Of a stretch of DNA of 64,000 nt, positions 10,715 through 22,376 are shown piece after piece. The notes under the pieces were generated by a model. It was not told where the DNA came from. It ran no database searches and saw nothing but the letters and a program-made list of their open reading frames with translations. Position 1 is the first letter of the stretch; every line of letters starts with the position of its first letter. Source of the DNA: Daphnia pulex (taxonomy: Eukaryota; Arthropoda; Branchiopoda; Diplostraca; Daphniidae); assembly GCF_021134715.1 (NCBI RefSeq), contig NC_060021.1, positions 9,704,501 to 9,768,500 on the forward strand, given 5' to 3'. The position numbers and the translations under genes were made by a program.

Positions 10715-12233
10715 TAAATCACAAGTGCATGTCTCTATTTTCTCCTCAAGTACCTTTCCTGCTGCTGATTATTGCATGATGTGAGAAAATATTTCTGAGT
10801 GTTATGTAAACTTACAAATAATTGATCTTGCAAATACAACAATGAAAATTCAAACTCATGTTCTATATTTCAATAATATTAACTTTCCTTTTATGAATAA
10901 TTATTTTCTATCATTAAAATTCAAGTCCAACAACCAATATTTTTTTGAAAAAAATCAAAGTCCACACACCTATTATTTCTGCTAAGTCCAGACTTTTGTT
11001 TTTGAAAAAAAATTTAAAAAAATTCCCCTTACACAAAGTTTTTAAAAAATTTTCGCGAAAAATTTTATTCGAATATTTTATTGCAACAAAATTTATTTTA
11101 TTTGAATATTTTATTTCATACAAAATTTTTTTAAATAATATTTACATTTATTTTTCCTGTGGCCCCCAGGGGGGGGGCCTGTCGCTTTCTCTACCGCGAT
11201 AATAACATGATGCAAGTTATATGCAAGTTATTATTTGTTTGGCGCAGAAAGCTTGTTTAATCTAGCAGTTCTCGACTGTGTCAAACCTGATATTGATCAG
11301 GTTGCCTCAGTCGTATACTGCATGATTGAATGAAAACTCGAAAGACAACACATCAAACTTTTAAGTCAGCACACAGTTAACACAGAGAAATTTCATGGCA
11401 TGGATAAAAACGACAACACAAAAATTTTCAAGTCAGGAACCCAGATGGAACAGCTCAGCTACAACAGCACAGCAACTTCTGGATTACACTGCAACCGCAT
11501 GCTGCATACAAGGGTTCAATCTGTCTTCGTCACACCTTTCACCATTTGGCTGCAACAAGGTAACCAACAGCGTTGAAGAAGTGTTTGTTATACCTATTTA
11601 AGAAAAGAAAATTATTTTTGAGAAACACAACTGTGTACACATGCATACTCATTATAACAAAAGAATGCAAAGAGTAACAGAAGACTACGCAGCCCAACAG
11701 AATGACTTTGATATCTGATTCAATATTTCTATAGTAGCGGAGCAAATTGGTCTACTCTCTAGTCATGTTATTTAAAACTGTAATTTTGTAAGACATTTGA
11801 TTAAAATAATTACTTTTTGCTGTTGCATGCGATGAGACGTACGTCTAAGGCAGGCAGCGAGACACACGAGGCACGCCATTTCGGAAATGTACAGGCACTT
11901 CCAAGTCTGAGTTGAATGATTTGGCAAATTGGTTACTATGAGCTAAATCACCTGTAAATTTTCACATCAACATTTTACATTCAATAAAAATAGGAAATTG
12001 ACAATAAATACCTTTTAATTTTCATCGTGAGAAACGTCACAACCAACAACCCATTTCTGCTGCGTCTTGGAACAAAATGGCCGATAAGCGTCCCTGAAGA
12101 CACTCGCGCTACCTGGTGGACATTATTTCAGTCACTTATTCACAGCCACCTATTGACAGCCATTACTCATTAGATAATTGTGTTGAGTGGTTGTCAAAAG
12201 TTTTCCTATTTTTCCATGAAAATTACCGATGAA
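10715..12233. other. Gene-free inner part of the left arm
   Basis: AT-rich DNA (very A/T-rich at 10900-11160), a G/C patch ggcccccagggggggggcc near 11161, a small hairpin-forming sequence cctgatattgatcagg near 11287, and a perfect 12-bp palindrome agacgtacgtct near 11838. No convincing gene was found. The 68-codon frames here are on opposite strands and overlap. The mirror copy is 13248-14767. Confidence 0.5.
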
Positions 12234-13247
12234 CGGCTGGATTGCTTGCTTCGAGACAGCACGGAGCAACTCAATTGAATTGACATGCCTTTCGGCTTTC
12301 ACTAGCTGGCACGAAATGAATCAAATGAGCATGAACACCAGATTACTCCAGCAGCTTTCCCTATGACACAAATACACAAAGTTTTTAGTTAGCTTTTCAC
12401 ACTTTGTAACTCTTTCAACATAAAAATCTATAATATTAACAGAAAGTGTTGGGGGGGGGGGGGGGTCAAGACAAAAAATTAAACTTACAATTTTCTGAAG
12501 AAAAGAATGATTTTCCTGCCTGTGGCTGAAAGGCAACAGCACCAGTTTTCTGTGTTAGAGTACGTACAGTGAGTTGAGTTCCAACCAACTTTGGCATCAA
12601 ACAGTTAGTCATGTTGAATCTAAAGGAAATATGTCAATAAATATTCCAACATTAATCAGATAAACTAAAGTTAATGGCTACCTACTGCTTGTGTTTAACA
12701 TTCAGAAAAATACAACACATGTTGGTATTTGCCCTGCATTTGTTCATATTCTTCTCTTAAGCTGCTGCAATAAACCTGAAGATTGGCCAAGATGATATGA
12801 TATTTTTCATAGTTTTCCCTATGACAGAAAATACAATCTATGACATCAAATAAAAGTTTAAAACCGAAAGAAGAATACTTGTATGTCAATGAATTATTTG
12901 TTGAAAAACAAACATGTCCACACTGGGGTAGTGACCTACCAAGATCAATAGAAAATGCTGATAATTAGACGAATATTAACTAAGTCTGGAAACAAGTATT
13001 TTAAAAAATTGTGACTAAGACATTTTTGGTTTTTACCTGTATTAACTGCATGATGCATTCAGCAGAACGAAGATTTTTAATAAAAGAGTTGGTGTTAGTG
13101 ATGGTAGGCAACTTGTATGCTACTGTTTCCTTTCCAGTTCCTTCCTACAGGTTAGATAGAGGAATTTTGAATTTAATCCAGCACACATAAGGAATAAACC
13201 ACATCACAAACAATTTGCACAGAAACGAACTTGAATTTACTTATGAA
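12234..13247 (-). pseudogene. Palindrome spacer with exon-like segments on the minus strand
   Basis: The 1,014 bp between the arms is single-copy in this window. On the minus strand there are three exon-like blocks. The clearest is 13037-13144, bounded by ctgtag and CAG|gtaaaa and exactly 36 codons (EGTGKETVAYKLP to ECIMQLIQ). The second, about 12745-12830, reads YEKYHIILANLQVYCSS. The third, about 12530-12620, reads FNMTNCLMPKLVGTQL. Each looks protein-like, but the phases of neighbouring blocks do not join and no start was found. I do not recognise the family. A broken or captured gene fragment is the likeliest reading. A 17-bp run of G lies near 12450. Confidence 0.35.
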
Positions 13248-14767
13248 TTCATCGGTAATTTTCATGGAAAAATAGGAAAACTTTTGACAACCACTCAACA
13301 CAATTATCTAATGAGTAATGGCTGTCAATAGGTGGCTGTGAATAAGTGACTGAAATAATGTCCACCAGGTAGCGCGAGTGTCTTCAGGGACGCTTATCGG
13401 CCATTTTGTTCCAAGACGCAGCAGAAATGGGTTGTTGGTTGTGACGTTTCTCACGATGAAAATTAAAAGGTATTTATTGTCAATTTCCTATTTTTATTGA
13501 ATGTAAAATGTTGATGTGAAAATTTACAGGTGATTTAGCTCATAGTAACCAATTTGCCAAATCATTCAACTCAGACTTGGAAGTGCCTGTACATTTCCGA
13601 AATGGCGTGCCTCGTGTGTCTCGCTGCCTGCCTTAGACGTACGTCTCATCGCATGCAACAGCAAAAAGTAATTATTTTAATCAAATGTCTTACAAAATTA
13701 CAGTTTTAAATAACATGACTAGAGAGTAGACCAATTTGCTCCGCTACTATAGAAATATTGAATCAGATATCAAAGTCATTCTGTTGGGCTGCGTAGTCTT
13801 CTGTTACTCTTTGCATTCTTTTGTTATAATGAGTATGCATGTGTACACAGTTGTGTTTCTCAAAAATAATTTTCTTTTCTTAAATAGGTATAACAAACAC
13901 TTCTTCAACGCTGTTGGTTACCTTGTTGCAGCCAAATGGTGAAAGGTGTGACGAAGACAGATTGAACCCTTGTATGCAGCATGCGGTTGCAGTGTAATCC
14001 AGAAGTTGCTGTGCTGTTGTAGCTGAGCTGTTCCATCTGGGTTCCTGACTTGAAAATTTTTGTGTTGTCGTTTTTATCCATGCCATGAAATTTCTCTGTG
14101 TTAACTGTGTGCTGACTTAAAAGTTTGATGTGTTGTCTTTCGAGTTTTCATTCAATCATGCAGTATACGACTGAGGCAACCTGATCAATATCAGGTTTGA
14201 CACAGTCGAGAACTGCTAGATTAAACAAGCTTTCTGCGCCAAACAAATAATAACTTGCATATAACTTGCATCATGTTATTATCGCGGTAGAGAAAGCGAC
14301 AGGCCCCCCCCCCTGGGGGCCACAGGAAAAATAAATGTAAATATTATTTAAAAAAATTTTGTATGAAATAAAATATTCAAATAAAATAAATTTTGTTGCA
14401 ATAAAATATTCGAATAAAATTTTTCGCGAAAATTTTTTAAAAACTTTGTGTAAGGGGAATTTTTTTAAATTTTTTTTCAAAAACAAAAGTCTGGACTTAG
14501 CAGAAATAATAGGTGTGTGGACTTTGATTTTTTTCAAAAAAATATTGGTTGTTGGACTTGAATTTTAATGATAGAAAATAATTATTCATAAAAGGAAAGT
14601 TAATATTATTGAAATATAGAACATGAGTTTGAATTTTCATTGTTGTATTTGCAAGATCAATTATTTGTAAGTTTACATAACACTCAGAAATATTTTCTCA
14701 CATCATGCAATAATCAGCAGCAGGAAAGGTACTTGAGGAGAAAATAGAGACATGCACTTGTGATTTA

Positions 14768-15728
14768 TCAATCAATTTTGTATTCCAGCAATCTTTCAAC
14801 AAATCCAGAGAAATACTTCAGAACTTCGGTGTAAAGGTCAGAGCAGCGTGAGTAGTGGTGACATAATCGGGAGAATTGCAATAAATATGAACCTCAGTTT
14901 GGTAGTAGTTTGGAGCAGGGTAATACTTAAATTCCTCGATGTAGTAAACTAGGCAGCGTACGTAGTTATGTAATAGGCGGCTTCTTCGGTGTAGTACTTG
15001 GGGGCTGCCGTGTTGTAGCTAGGTGTAGCGTAGGTCGTGGTGTAGTAGACTGGACCATCAGTGTAGTATTTCTGTTCAACGTAGCACGAAAGGGCAGCTT
15101 TTGCTTTTGGGTAGCAACTCGGGACTGCGTAATACTTGTCCGCCTCAGTTGTGGTTGTGTAGATCAGGGCAGAGAAGTACTTTGCCGCTTCGGTGGAGTA
15201 ATCAGCGGGAGCCTCGGTGTAGCACCTGGGAACAGAGTAGTACTTAGGAAAATAGGTGCAATAAGTAGCTGAGAACAGAATAATACTTGGGAGCCTCGGT
15301 GTAGTAGGATGGGCAGCATACGTAGTCATGTAGCACTCCATCGCCTAGATGGTGTAGTAACTCAGGGCAGAGTAATACTTCAGGGCTTTAGTGTAGTGGC
15401 TCGGGGCAGCGTAAGTTGTGGTATAAAACTCCGGTGCTTTAGTGGTGTAGTACTTGAAGACCTCGGTGCAGGAACTGGTCGTTGTGTAAGTTGTGTAGGA
15501 AGGCAGCGGCGTTGCGGTTTGATTTCCGCCTTACCAAGGATACATCGCTACACCAGCGGTCGACCCACCAATCAACGAACAAGACACAATAGGAGCATGA
15601 CGCCATAGATATCTAAACAGTAAATAAATTTAAACATTAATACTACATATTAACAGGCATATTAACAAATAGAAAAAAAACACAGAATTGATACACAACT
15701 CAATGTAAAAATAAAAATATTTACCCAT
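14768..15728 (-). pseudogene. Tyrosine-rich cuticle-like gene, right copy 2, frame-disrupted
   Basis: Mirror image of 9754-10714. The ATGG mini-exon has its ATG at 15728 and the large second exon runs downward to about 14768. The same early stop and frame breaks are present as in the left copy, so the damage predates the inverted duplication or has been kept identical by gene conversion. The longest open part is 14949-15341. Confidence 0.62.
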
Positions 15729-15824
15729 AATTGCGAATGGATTACACGATGAGGAATGCAGTTGGTGACAGATAGGGCACTGCAGTTCGGGGACCGACTT
15801 CTTTTTTTTTTCTGACGACTCATT

Positions 15825-16791
15825 TTACGCACAGTAATACTTCGGGACGTAGGTGTAGTAGCTCGGGGCAGCGTAGGTTGTAGTGTAGTACTTAAGAGCT
15901 TCAGTGTTGAAGAGGCGGCGCCTCGGTGTAGTAGGAAGGGGCAGCATACATAGACGTGTAGAATTCCAGTGCCTTAGTGATGTAGTACTTAGGAGCCTCG
16001 GTGTAGTAAACTAGGCAGCATACGTTGTTGTGTAATAGGCGGCTTCTTCGATGTAGTGCTTGGGGGCTGCGGTGTAGCGTAGGTTGTGGTGTAGTGAACT
16101 GGAGCATCAGTGTAGTATTTCTGTTCAACGTAGAACAAAAGAGTAGCTTCGGTGTAGCAAGTCGGAACTGCGTCATCCTTGGCCGCCTCAGTTGTGGTTG
16201 TGTAGATCGGGGCAGAGTAGTAGTTTACCGCTTCGGTGTAGTACTCGACCGTCTTGGTGGAGTAATCAGCGGGAGCCTCGGTGTAGCACCTGGGAACAGA
16301 ATAGTATTTAGGAAAATCAGTGCAATAAGTAGCTGAGAATAGAGTAATACTTGAAAGCCTCTGTGTAGTAGGATGGGGCAGCATGCGTAGTCATGCTCCG
16401 TCACCTTGGTGGTGTAGTAACTCGGGGCAGAGTAATACTTCAGGACGTCAGTGTAGTGGCTCGGGGCAGCGTAAGTTGTGGTACAAAACTCCGGTGCCTT
16501 AGGGGTGTAGTACTTGGAGATCTCGGTGCAGTTTAACTGGTCGTTGCGTAAGTTGCTTTTGGGTAGTAAGGCGGCGGCGTTGCGGTTTGGTATCCGCCAT
16601 ACCCAGGAGACATCGGTACACCAGTGGTCGACCCAGCCATCAACGATACAACACCCAACAGCATACGACACCTTATTAACTAGACAGTAAACAAATTAAA
16701 ACATCAATATTCAATACATTCATACATCAAGAAACAAGTAGGATTGATACCAATCTCAATGTAAAAAAAAACAAACAGAATATTTACCCAT
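15825..16791 (-). pseudogene. Tyrosine-rich cuticle-like gene, right copy 1, largely open but with shifted N-terminus
   Basis: Mirror of 8693-9657, with ATG at 16791 and TAA at 15825-15827. Here a 2-bp difference from the left copy, near 16530, lets the spliced N-terminal frame run on into the tyrosine repeats. One frame is open from the mini-exon to 16225 (SYAVGCCIVDG then YTPKAPEFCTTTYAAP). The N-terminal part is out of the frame that encodes a signal-like leader, and the tyrosine frame is lost downstream, so a functional product is doubtful. Confidence 0.55.
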
Positions 16792-16876
16792 GGATGCGAG
16801 GCAATACGGTGAAGAAGGCAGATGGTGACAGATAGGGCACAGCAGTTGTTGCCGTGTCGGAGATGCTCACTCGACT

Positions 16877-16909
16877 GATGTCTCTGGCCTTTTCTCTCTC
16901 CTTTTTATA
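16877..16909 (-). promoter_or_regulatory. TATA box and initiator of right tyrosine-rich gene 1
   Basis: On the minus strand, TATAAAAAG (16901-16909 region) is followed by TCAGT about 30 bp downstream, the mirror of the left-arm promoter. Both arms retain an intact core promoter although the coding frames are broken. Confidence 0.65.
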
Positions 16910-17280
16910 CGATTTTTTTGATCACCCTCACCTCTTAAGCCTTGCGGGCATTGTACCTATTTGATAATGATGAAACACGTAGCTTTCTCACCCAACCTCT
17001 CCGCCGTCGCATGATACGTTTCACGTAATGATCTCCGTGACCTTCGAGCATGAAAAAAATGCAAACTGGCCTTTTCTTCTTTAGGTTGGCGTTGCTGGGG
17101 ATGGGTCTACAACAACAAATATCAAAATGAATATCAAATGGCTGAGCCTTGTGGCTATTATACCTGCTTGATAATGATGAAACACGTACCTTTCTCACCC
17201 AACCTCTACACCACCGCATTGACAGTTTTACACGTAATTTTCACCGTGACCTTCAAGCGTGCAGGAAATGCAAACTAGCC

Positions 17281-18563
17281 TTTCCTTCTGCAGGTTGATG
17301 TTGCTGGAGAATGGGAATACATCTGGGGAATGGGTCTACAACAACCAATATCAAAATGAATACCAAAAAACCAGACATTCTTTTGAAGAGAGGTTTGGTA
17401 AATGGTTCAATCCAAGCCGACGAGTTATTCTTGGGGCCACGATGGAAATCTTGAACGACGTCGGGCTAGTTGCTTTAATTCTTGTTCAGGTCGGACGAAG
17501 ACGGTTTGTTTTGTTGACATCACTGGGAATTTCTTTTATATCCTGCAAAATACGTCAAAAATAATTGGTTGTATTAAATTGGCTAAATAAACCAAAACTT
17601 CGACAGCAATCCAGTCCTTCAGACCAAGTGTTTAGACACTCGCAAACGCAAATCTGCCATAAAACGCACTTTATATGACCGACCCTAGCTCAAAAACTTT
17701 AAACTGTATAGAGATCAAAGCTCACTTGAAAGATTAATGTAAATTTAGCAAAGTTGCTTTTGGAGTACTGTGGATAAGATGAAAAGTAACAGAGGTTTAG
17801 TTTGCAACTTTAAAAAAGTGTGTAGGTAAGGTTTAGGAAACAAAGGGAAGCAATGCGCTTTCGAATCCCCGCCCAGCAACAAAGATCACATCATAATTAT
17901 TTAATCATATAGATCTATAAGACAATTATAATAAATGAATCACTAACCCCTAGGAGCAGAACAACAAAATCAATCACTATGGCTACCGCATAAATATTTT
18001 TGATTTCATGTCCGGTTACGCTCTTATATTTTGAAATTTATATTTAAGCACAACGACCTCAAAATATTGAGAAGGTTCTTCATAAGCTGATAACTTGTTT
18101 CTTCTACCAGCCCTCCCAAATCTCGCGTCATCATAATCCGTCATTTAATTAGCAGCAATTCCACCTCGATTCCGGAGCATGAGTCGTTCAATACCAGTAA
18201 ATTTATCACGGAGCTATCCAACGAACTATCCAACTTTTGGTTCATTGCATTTGTCAGTTATTTAGTTTCGTTCTCTGTCCACAGTGCTCTGTCTGTCAGC
18301 TACGTTAAGGGAACCGCTTGTCAAACACACAGTATTTATACTTCAATAACTATTCCAGCAAGTTCCAAAATGCTCAGGCACTACCAGTTCGGTAAAAAAA
18401 AAAAATATTCTGTTCAATCGCACAGGTTACCTGTACACGAAATGCATCAATTTTATAGACAAATTCGGTTAAACGAATTTTAAAGTTGCCGATACACGAT
18501 ACACGACAAACCCAAACCAGATTGCTTGCTTGCTATAAAACCCAGTTCACAGTCGACGGCAAA
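17281..18563. other. Right flank of the palindrome and intergenic DNA
   Basis: 17281-17380 carries a further partial copy of the 209-bp upstream unit (gggtctacaacaaccaatat matches gggtctacaacaacaaatat inside the arm). The rest is AT-rich intergenic DNA and probably the promoter of the ionotropic receptor. The open frame 17259-17564 spans the arm edge and has no recognisable domain. Confidence 0.5.
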
Positions 18564-20737
18564 ATGGCACTAGCGGTTATTCGTTTGCCTGTTTCAGCGA
18601 TGGCTAAACTTTGGGTGAAATTACTGGTAACTTATTGCTTTTACTTGTTTTGTCAATCGAACGCCAACTCTACCACGGCAATGGCAAAATGGTCGTCAGA
18701 GTTGAATAAAAAACATCTTGTGGTTCTCGTATCAGAGGTAGGCAATTCAATAAAGTTTAAACATGTTACGTACATACATTTTTGCAAAGAAAAAAATGTA
18801 ATTTTATTTGGCGAGAAAGTATCCGGTATCACTGAAGATCCAAAGGAACTCGACAGGCCAAGTGATTAAATTGTCCGGCGTTTCATCTCTGATATTAGAA
18901 TGGCTATCTCGTCGATACCAATTTGAGTATGTAAAACAATTGAAGACTAAAACTTAAATATTGAGTTGTCAATATTTTAGCTACACTATCCTGGACGTCA
19001 ATGTAACTACCCTTGAAGATGGAGGACCGAAATTACCCGGAATAATTAGTTACGCAACTAGGGGAGTAAGTAAATGACGTACACATTCAATTTGCATAAG
19101 AAAGTAATAAAAAGTTAAATTAAATACTAAAAAAAAAAAATAATGCTCTGCACTTCTCAAAGTTCGTTCATTGCTTATCGCGTTTATATTTAGGAATGTG
19201 ACGTCATTATTGCAGTCATCCGACAAACCCCACAACGTTTACGTCTTCTGGAACTCGTTCACCCCTGGATGTACGCGTCGATGGCCTTTATGATCCCAAT
19301 GCCTGAGGTTTCACAAAATAACGTTGACGCCGTCGTCAAGCCATTTCAGTTCTGGGTTCGTTATTGATAACAATAAAATTTGGATCGTCTATCTATTTTC
19401 TGCGTGAACCCTGAACATATTTTTCCTTTTTTCTTAAAATCCCGTTCCCTTGTGCGCATTCTGTAACGATATCAGGTTTGGATGGCGTTCATTTTTGCTA
19501 CAACGTCCGTTATTGCTACCCTATCGTGTTTCAATCGATTGTTTCAATCGAAGGATCGATCCATTCAAAAAAATACTGCAATACTTTCTTCAGTTGAGGT
19601 GATAAAAAACATTCCCATGTACGTAGTCGGAACACTTTTGAATCAAGGTAAAAATATCGAAAAAATATTTGATTTATATGGGAATTAACTAGCATTAGTC
19701 TCCTTTATTTTTATTTGATAGGTGGCGTCATAACGAACAAGTTAATTTCGATCCGACTAGTGGTAGGAGCCTGGTGTCTTCTGACACTGGTTATGCTAAA
19801 TGTCTACAATGGAGTTCTCATTTCTTACGTAACGGAATCGGGTCGACCACAACCGATCATTACTTCGTTCTATGACGCAGCGTATGACTCTAATATCATC
19901 CTGGTTCTCGATAAAGGACTTGGCGCCGATATTGTGATTTCGGTACGATTTTCATTTAAAAAAAATGAATAGTGCAACCATATTTCAAAATTTTGAGTTT
20001 GAATAATTTGCAGTCGGCACAACAAGGATTGTACAAGGCAATGAAGGACAAATTGGCAGCACATACCAATTCCAGATGTCTCTCCACTCAGCAATGTGTC
20101 GATCTAGTAAAATCTTTGCCACCCCGTTACGTTTACCTAAACGTAAGTGAATAAATTCAATAATAAAAAAAAAAAAAACAGTATATATAACATGTAGTAA
20201 AGTGTGTTGTTTAAATAAGCTAATTATTATATTAATTATGGGCAGTCTGTAGTAGGATTAAAAGCCGCCATAAGAAAAGATTACATGGAAACGCGGCAGT
20301 GCAAACTGACTATAGCTGGAGAAGACCCATTAGTGAAACAGGTTGTCGGTTGGGGACTAGCTAAACACAGCCCTTATCTGGAGGAATTCAATCGAGGGTA
20401 ATTTCTAGCATTGTGAATATCCTATGGTGTTGCGATGAGTATTATTATTAGTTCCGTTATTATTTTTTGTTTTGTTTGCAGAACCGCACGTCTTTTTGAA
20501 TTAGGATTAATATCTTTGTGGCAGAACTGGTATGAGCCAAATTCTAAGCCTTGCTATGACGACAGGAAAAATAGCGGTGAAAACAAGAACAAGGAAAAGC
20601 CCCTGGTTCGATTGTCTTTGACCAATTTGACAGGGGCATTTGCTGTTTTAGCTTTTGGATGTGCCTTGTCCTTCCTAACTTTCTTAGGAGAAATTATAAT
20701 TTTCCATGGAAAAAACAATTGGACTTCGAGGAATTGA
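18564..20737 (+). CDS. Ionotropic receptor (variant ionotropic glutamate receptor family)
   Basis: Ionotropic receptors are chemosensory cation channels related to glutamate receptors and used by arthropods for taste and smell (family knowledge). Nine exons: 18564-18737, 18820-18926, 18981-19065, 19194-19355, 19476-19647, 19722-19942, 20014-20142, 20246-20397, 20482-20737; phases agree, 485 aa. There is a signal-like N-terminus (LLVTYCFYLFC), no large amino-terminal domain, and an S1 ligand-binding half with VSSLILEWLSRRYQF. M1 (VWMAFIFATTSVIATL) is followed by a pore segment with VGTLLNQGGV and M2 with LLTLVMLNVYNGVLISYVT. Then come S2 and the last membrane segment near the C-terminus (FAVLAFGCALSFLTFL). 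The acceptor of exon 2 is weak. A second in-frame ATG at 18600 is possible. I cannot assign it to a named subgroup; a lineage-specific divergent receptor is likely. Confidence 0.85.
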
Positions 20738-22376
20738 ATTTTAACCCGCCAAGGAAGCCGGGATAACATTCTGACGAAATAGAAAACTTGGCACACGGAT
20801 ACGTTAATTCGTATCTTAACTATTTAGTCTAATATAGTTATTACTCCGAATCAAGCACGCTGATGAAAAAAATCATCGAGTCAATCCTTTCATTTAATAA
20901 ATCACAAAATTTAGCATTTTATTCTTCGCAAAACAACATCAATGTTAGCACGAAAATTGAGAAAAAAAAGCAGCAAGGAATCACCAATCATCTGCTACCG
21001 AGTTCAATTGAAATACCACAACACTCGACGCTTTTTAAATATTCTGTGAATTTAATTAGACCGGCATTCTCGCAGCAATTTAATGTTTAATGGACTTGTC
21101 GGATTTTACTTATCAAGCTGTAAAATGGCCTCACGCACGAAATAAATCTATTGAATCAAATACTGCCTTTTATCTATTTTAAATATCAACCACGAAGAAA
21201 GAGCATAACACATCACTGATTAGAACGCGGCATATCGTTTCTTTTCCAAAATTTGGGGATACGATGCACTTTAGGCTACGACATCGACCCTAAAAGTCTG
21301 TCAAGTTTCCTTTAGCACAGTACACAAGAATGATCTCGAGTAGTCGAGTTCATCGTTCGATTGAAAAAGTAAATTGATTACGACTTACTTATGGAAAAAG
21401 AAATTGTTCGAGGTCCACATCTCCCAGCATACCGGTCTGCCTACTTCCACACTATGATACTATGATCGGCTTCGGACGTCATAAACAGCATTAGTGTAAA
21501 ATAGTTAAGTCTCTTTTGAATACTTTTACACATCACAATTCAAATCATTAACAAATCACATACAATACAACAGAACTCGTCGTGAAATAACGTGACTCTC
21601 ACAGTCTCACTCTACACTTGTCCACGAGACGAGATAAACACAAACACGTTAGTTCTGTTCATCACAAATTTGTGCAACCCAAGCAGACGAAGATCCTGTC
21701 GTTTTCTCACTCCTCTGACGCCCAACAGATGTCGTTTTTGTGCGGAAGTTAACTGAGTTAACTAGGAAAATAAGGATCCCTGTTCTATTTCACGTCTCAA
21801 ATCATAATTTTCCTCAACTTCGCCATACTTTGAGCCCAAACTATTTTTCGACATTATGTTATTTGTTATAAAACATGTATTATGTATTTCTCTTTTCATG
21901 AATACAATGGACAAGGTTCACACGTCGAGGCACATCACGCGTAATTACTTTGGTAACGCATTTTACTTCTAAGAAGCACAACCCAGACAATTTACACTAG
22001 GTAAAGCCACTGGCTGCCCGAGCTTGACTTGCTATGGTAGACTTGATCACAAGGCAAGTGCTCTAATGAATGGTGACGGAAATCCTATGACAATTTTTTT
22101 TTATCGCCTGAAAGCTATTTTTTTTCTTTCGAATGGTCTAGGGGACAAAAAGCTGCTGAGGTGGTGCGTAGGTCTAAGTTTTTACCGATTGCAAATGAGA
22201 GGCGACAGACGCAATCGCAATAAAACAAAATTCTTCATTCTCTAGCGGACACTTCAGTTAAGAGATCAAATCTCTTCTACGGCTCAAAATGAATTACGCA
22301 ACCACGAATTTTGTAATAAGAATTTAAAAAAACGGAAATAAAATGAAGAGACTAGAAGTGCAGTATAGACGAAGGA
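20738..22376. other. Intergenic region between the receptor and Fhos
   Basis: 3' UTR of the ionotropic receptor (AATAAA at 21141-21146), intergenic DNA and the 3' UTR of Fhos, which is transcribed from the other strand, so the two genes converge here. The 75-codon frame at 20863-21090 is lysine/serine/isoleucine-rich, has no recognisable domain and is probably 3' UTR. Confidence 0.5.

Larger units (their letters stand above)
8201..12233 (+). repeat. Left arm of a large inverted duplication (about 4.03 kb)
   Basis: Read from 8201 to 12233, this stretch is the reverse complement of 13248-17280, with only scattered substitutions and small indels. Examples: C/T at 8204; 2 bp fewer near 8950 than in the right copy; 3 bp more near 8685; a Ser/Thr codon difference in the tyrosine-rich frame near 9330. 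The outer edge is sharp: left bases before 8201 do not match the sequence beyond 17280. The inner edge is also sharp, after ...ccgatgaa at 12233. The arm contains two tyrosine-rich pseudogenes, their tandem-repeat promoter region and about 1.5 kb without genes. No terminal repeat or target-site duplication typical of a transposon is visible at the ends. Confidence 0.95.
13248..17280 (-). repeat. Right arm of the large inverted duplication (about 4.03 kb)
   Basis: Reverse complement of 8201-12233 with few differences. Beyond its outer end, the sequence from 17281 on (cctttccttctgcaggttgatgttgctgga, given here only as the start of the match) continues the 209-bp upstream unit seen inside the arm, whereas the left flank does not. 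This makes the right arm the likely ancestral copy and the left arm the inverted duplicate. Confidence 0.95.

Noticed and set aside
11287-11304. Hairpin cctgatattgatcagg as a small RNA gene
   Set aside because: Stem too short, no conserved RNA boxes seen; only a covariance-model search could support it.
11395-11601. 68-codon frames duplicated in both arms (also 11539-11745, 13736-13942, 13880-14086)
   Set aside because: Opposite-strand frames overlap each other, and their identity is simply the palindrome; no domain or splice context.
8201-17280. Palindrome as a foldback transposon
   Set aside because: No target-site duplication, no transposase, and the right end continues into ordinary flanking repeat units.
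17850-17885. tRNA B-box-like sequence (ttcgaatccccgccc)
   Set aside because: No matching A box or cloverleaf could be folded around it; at most a tRNA-derived repeat remnant.
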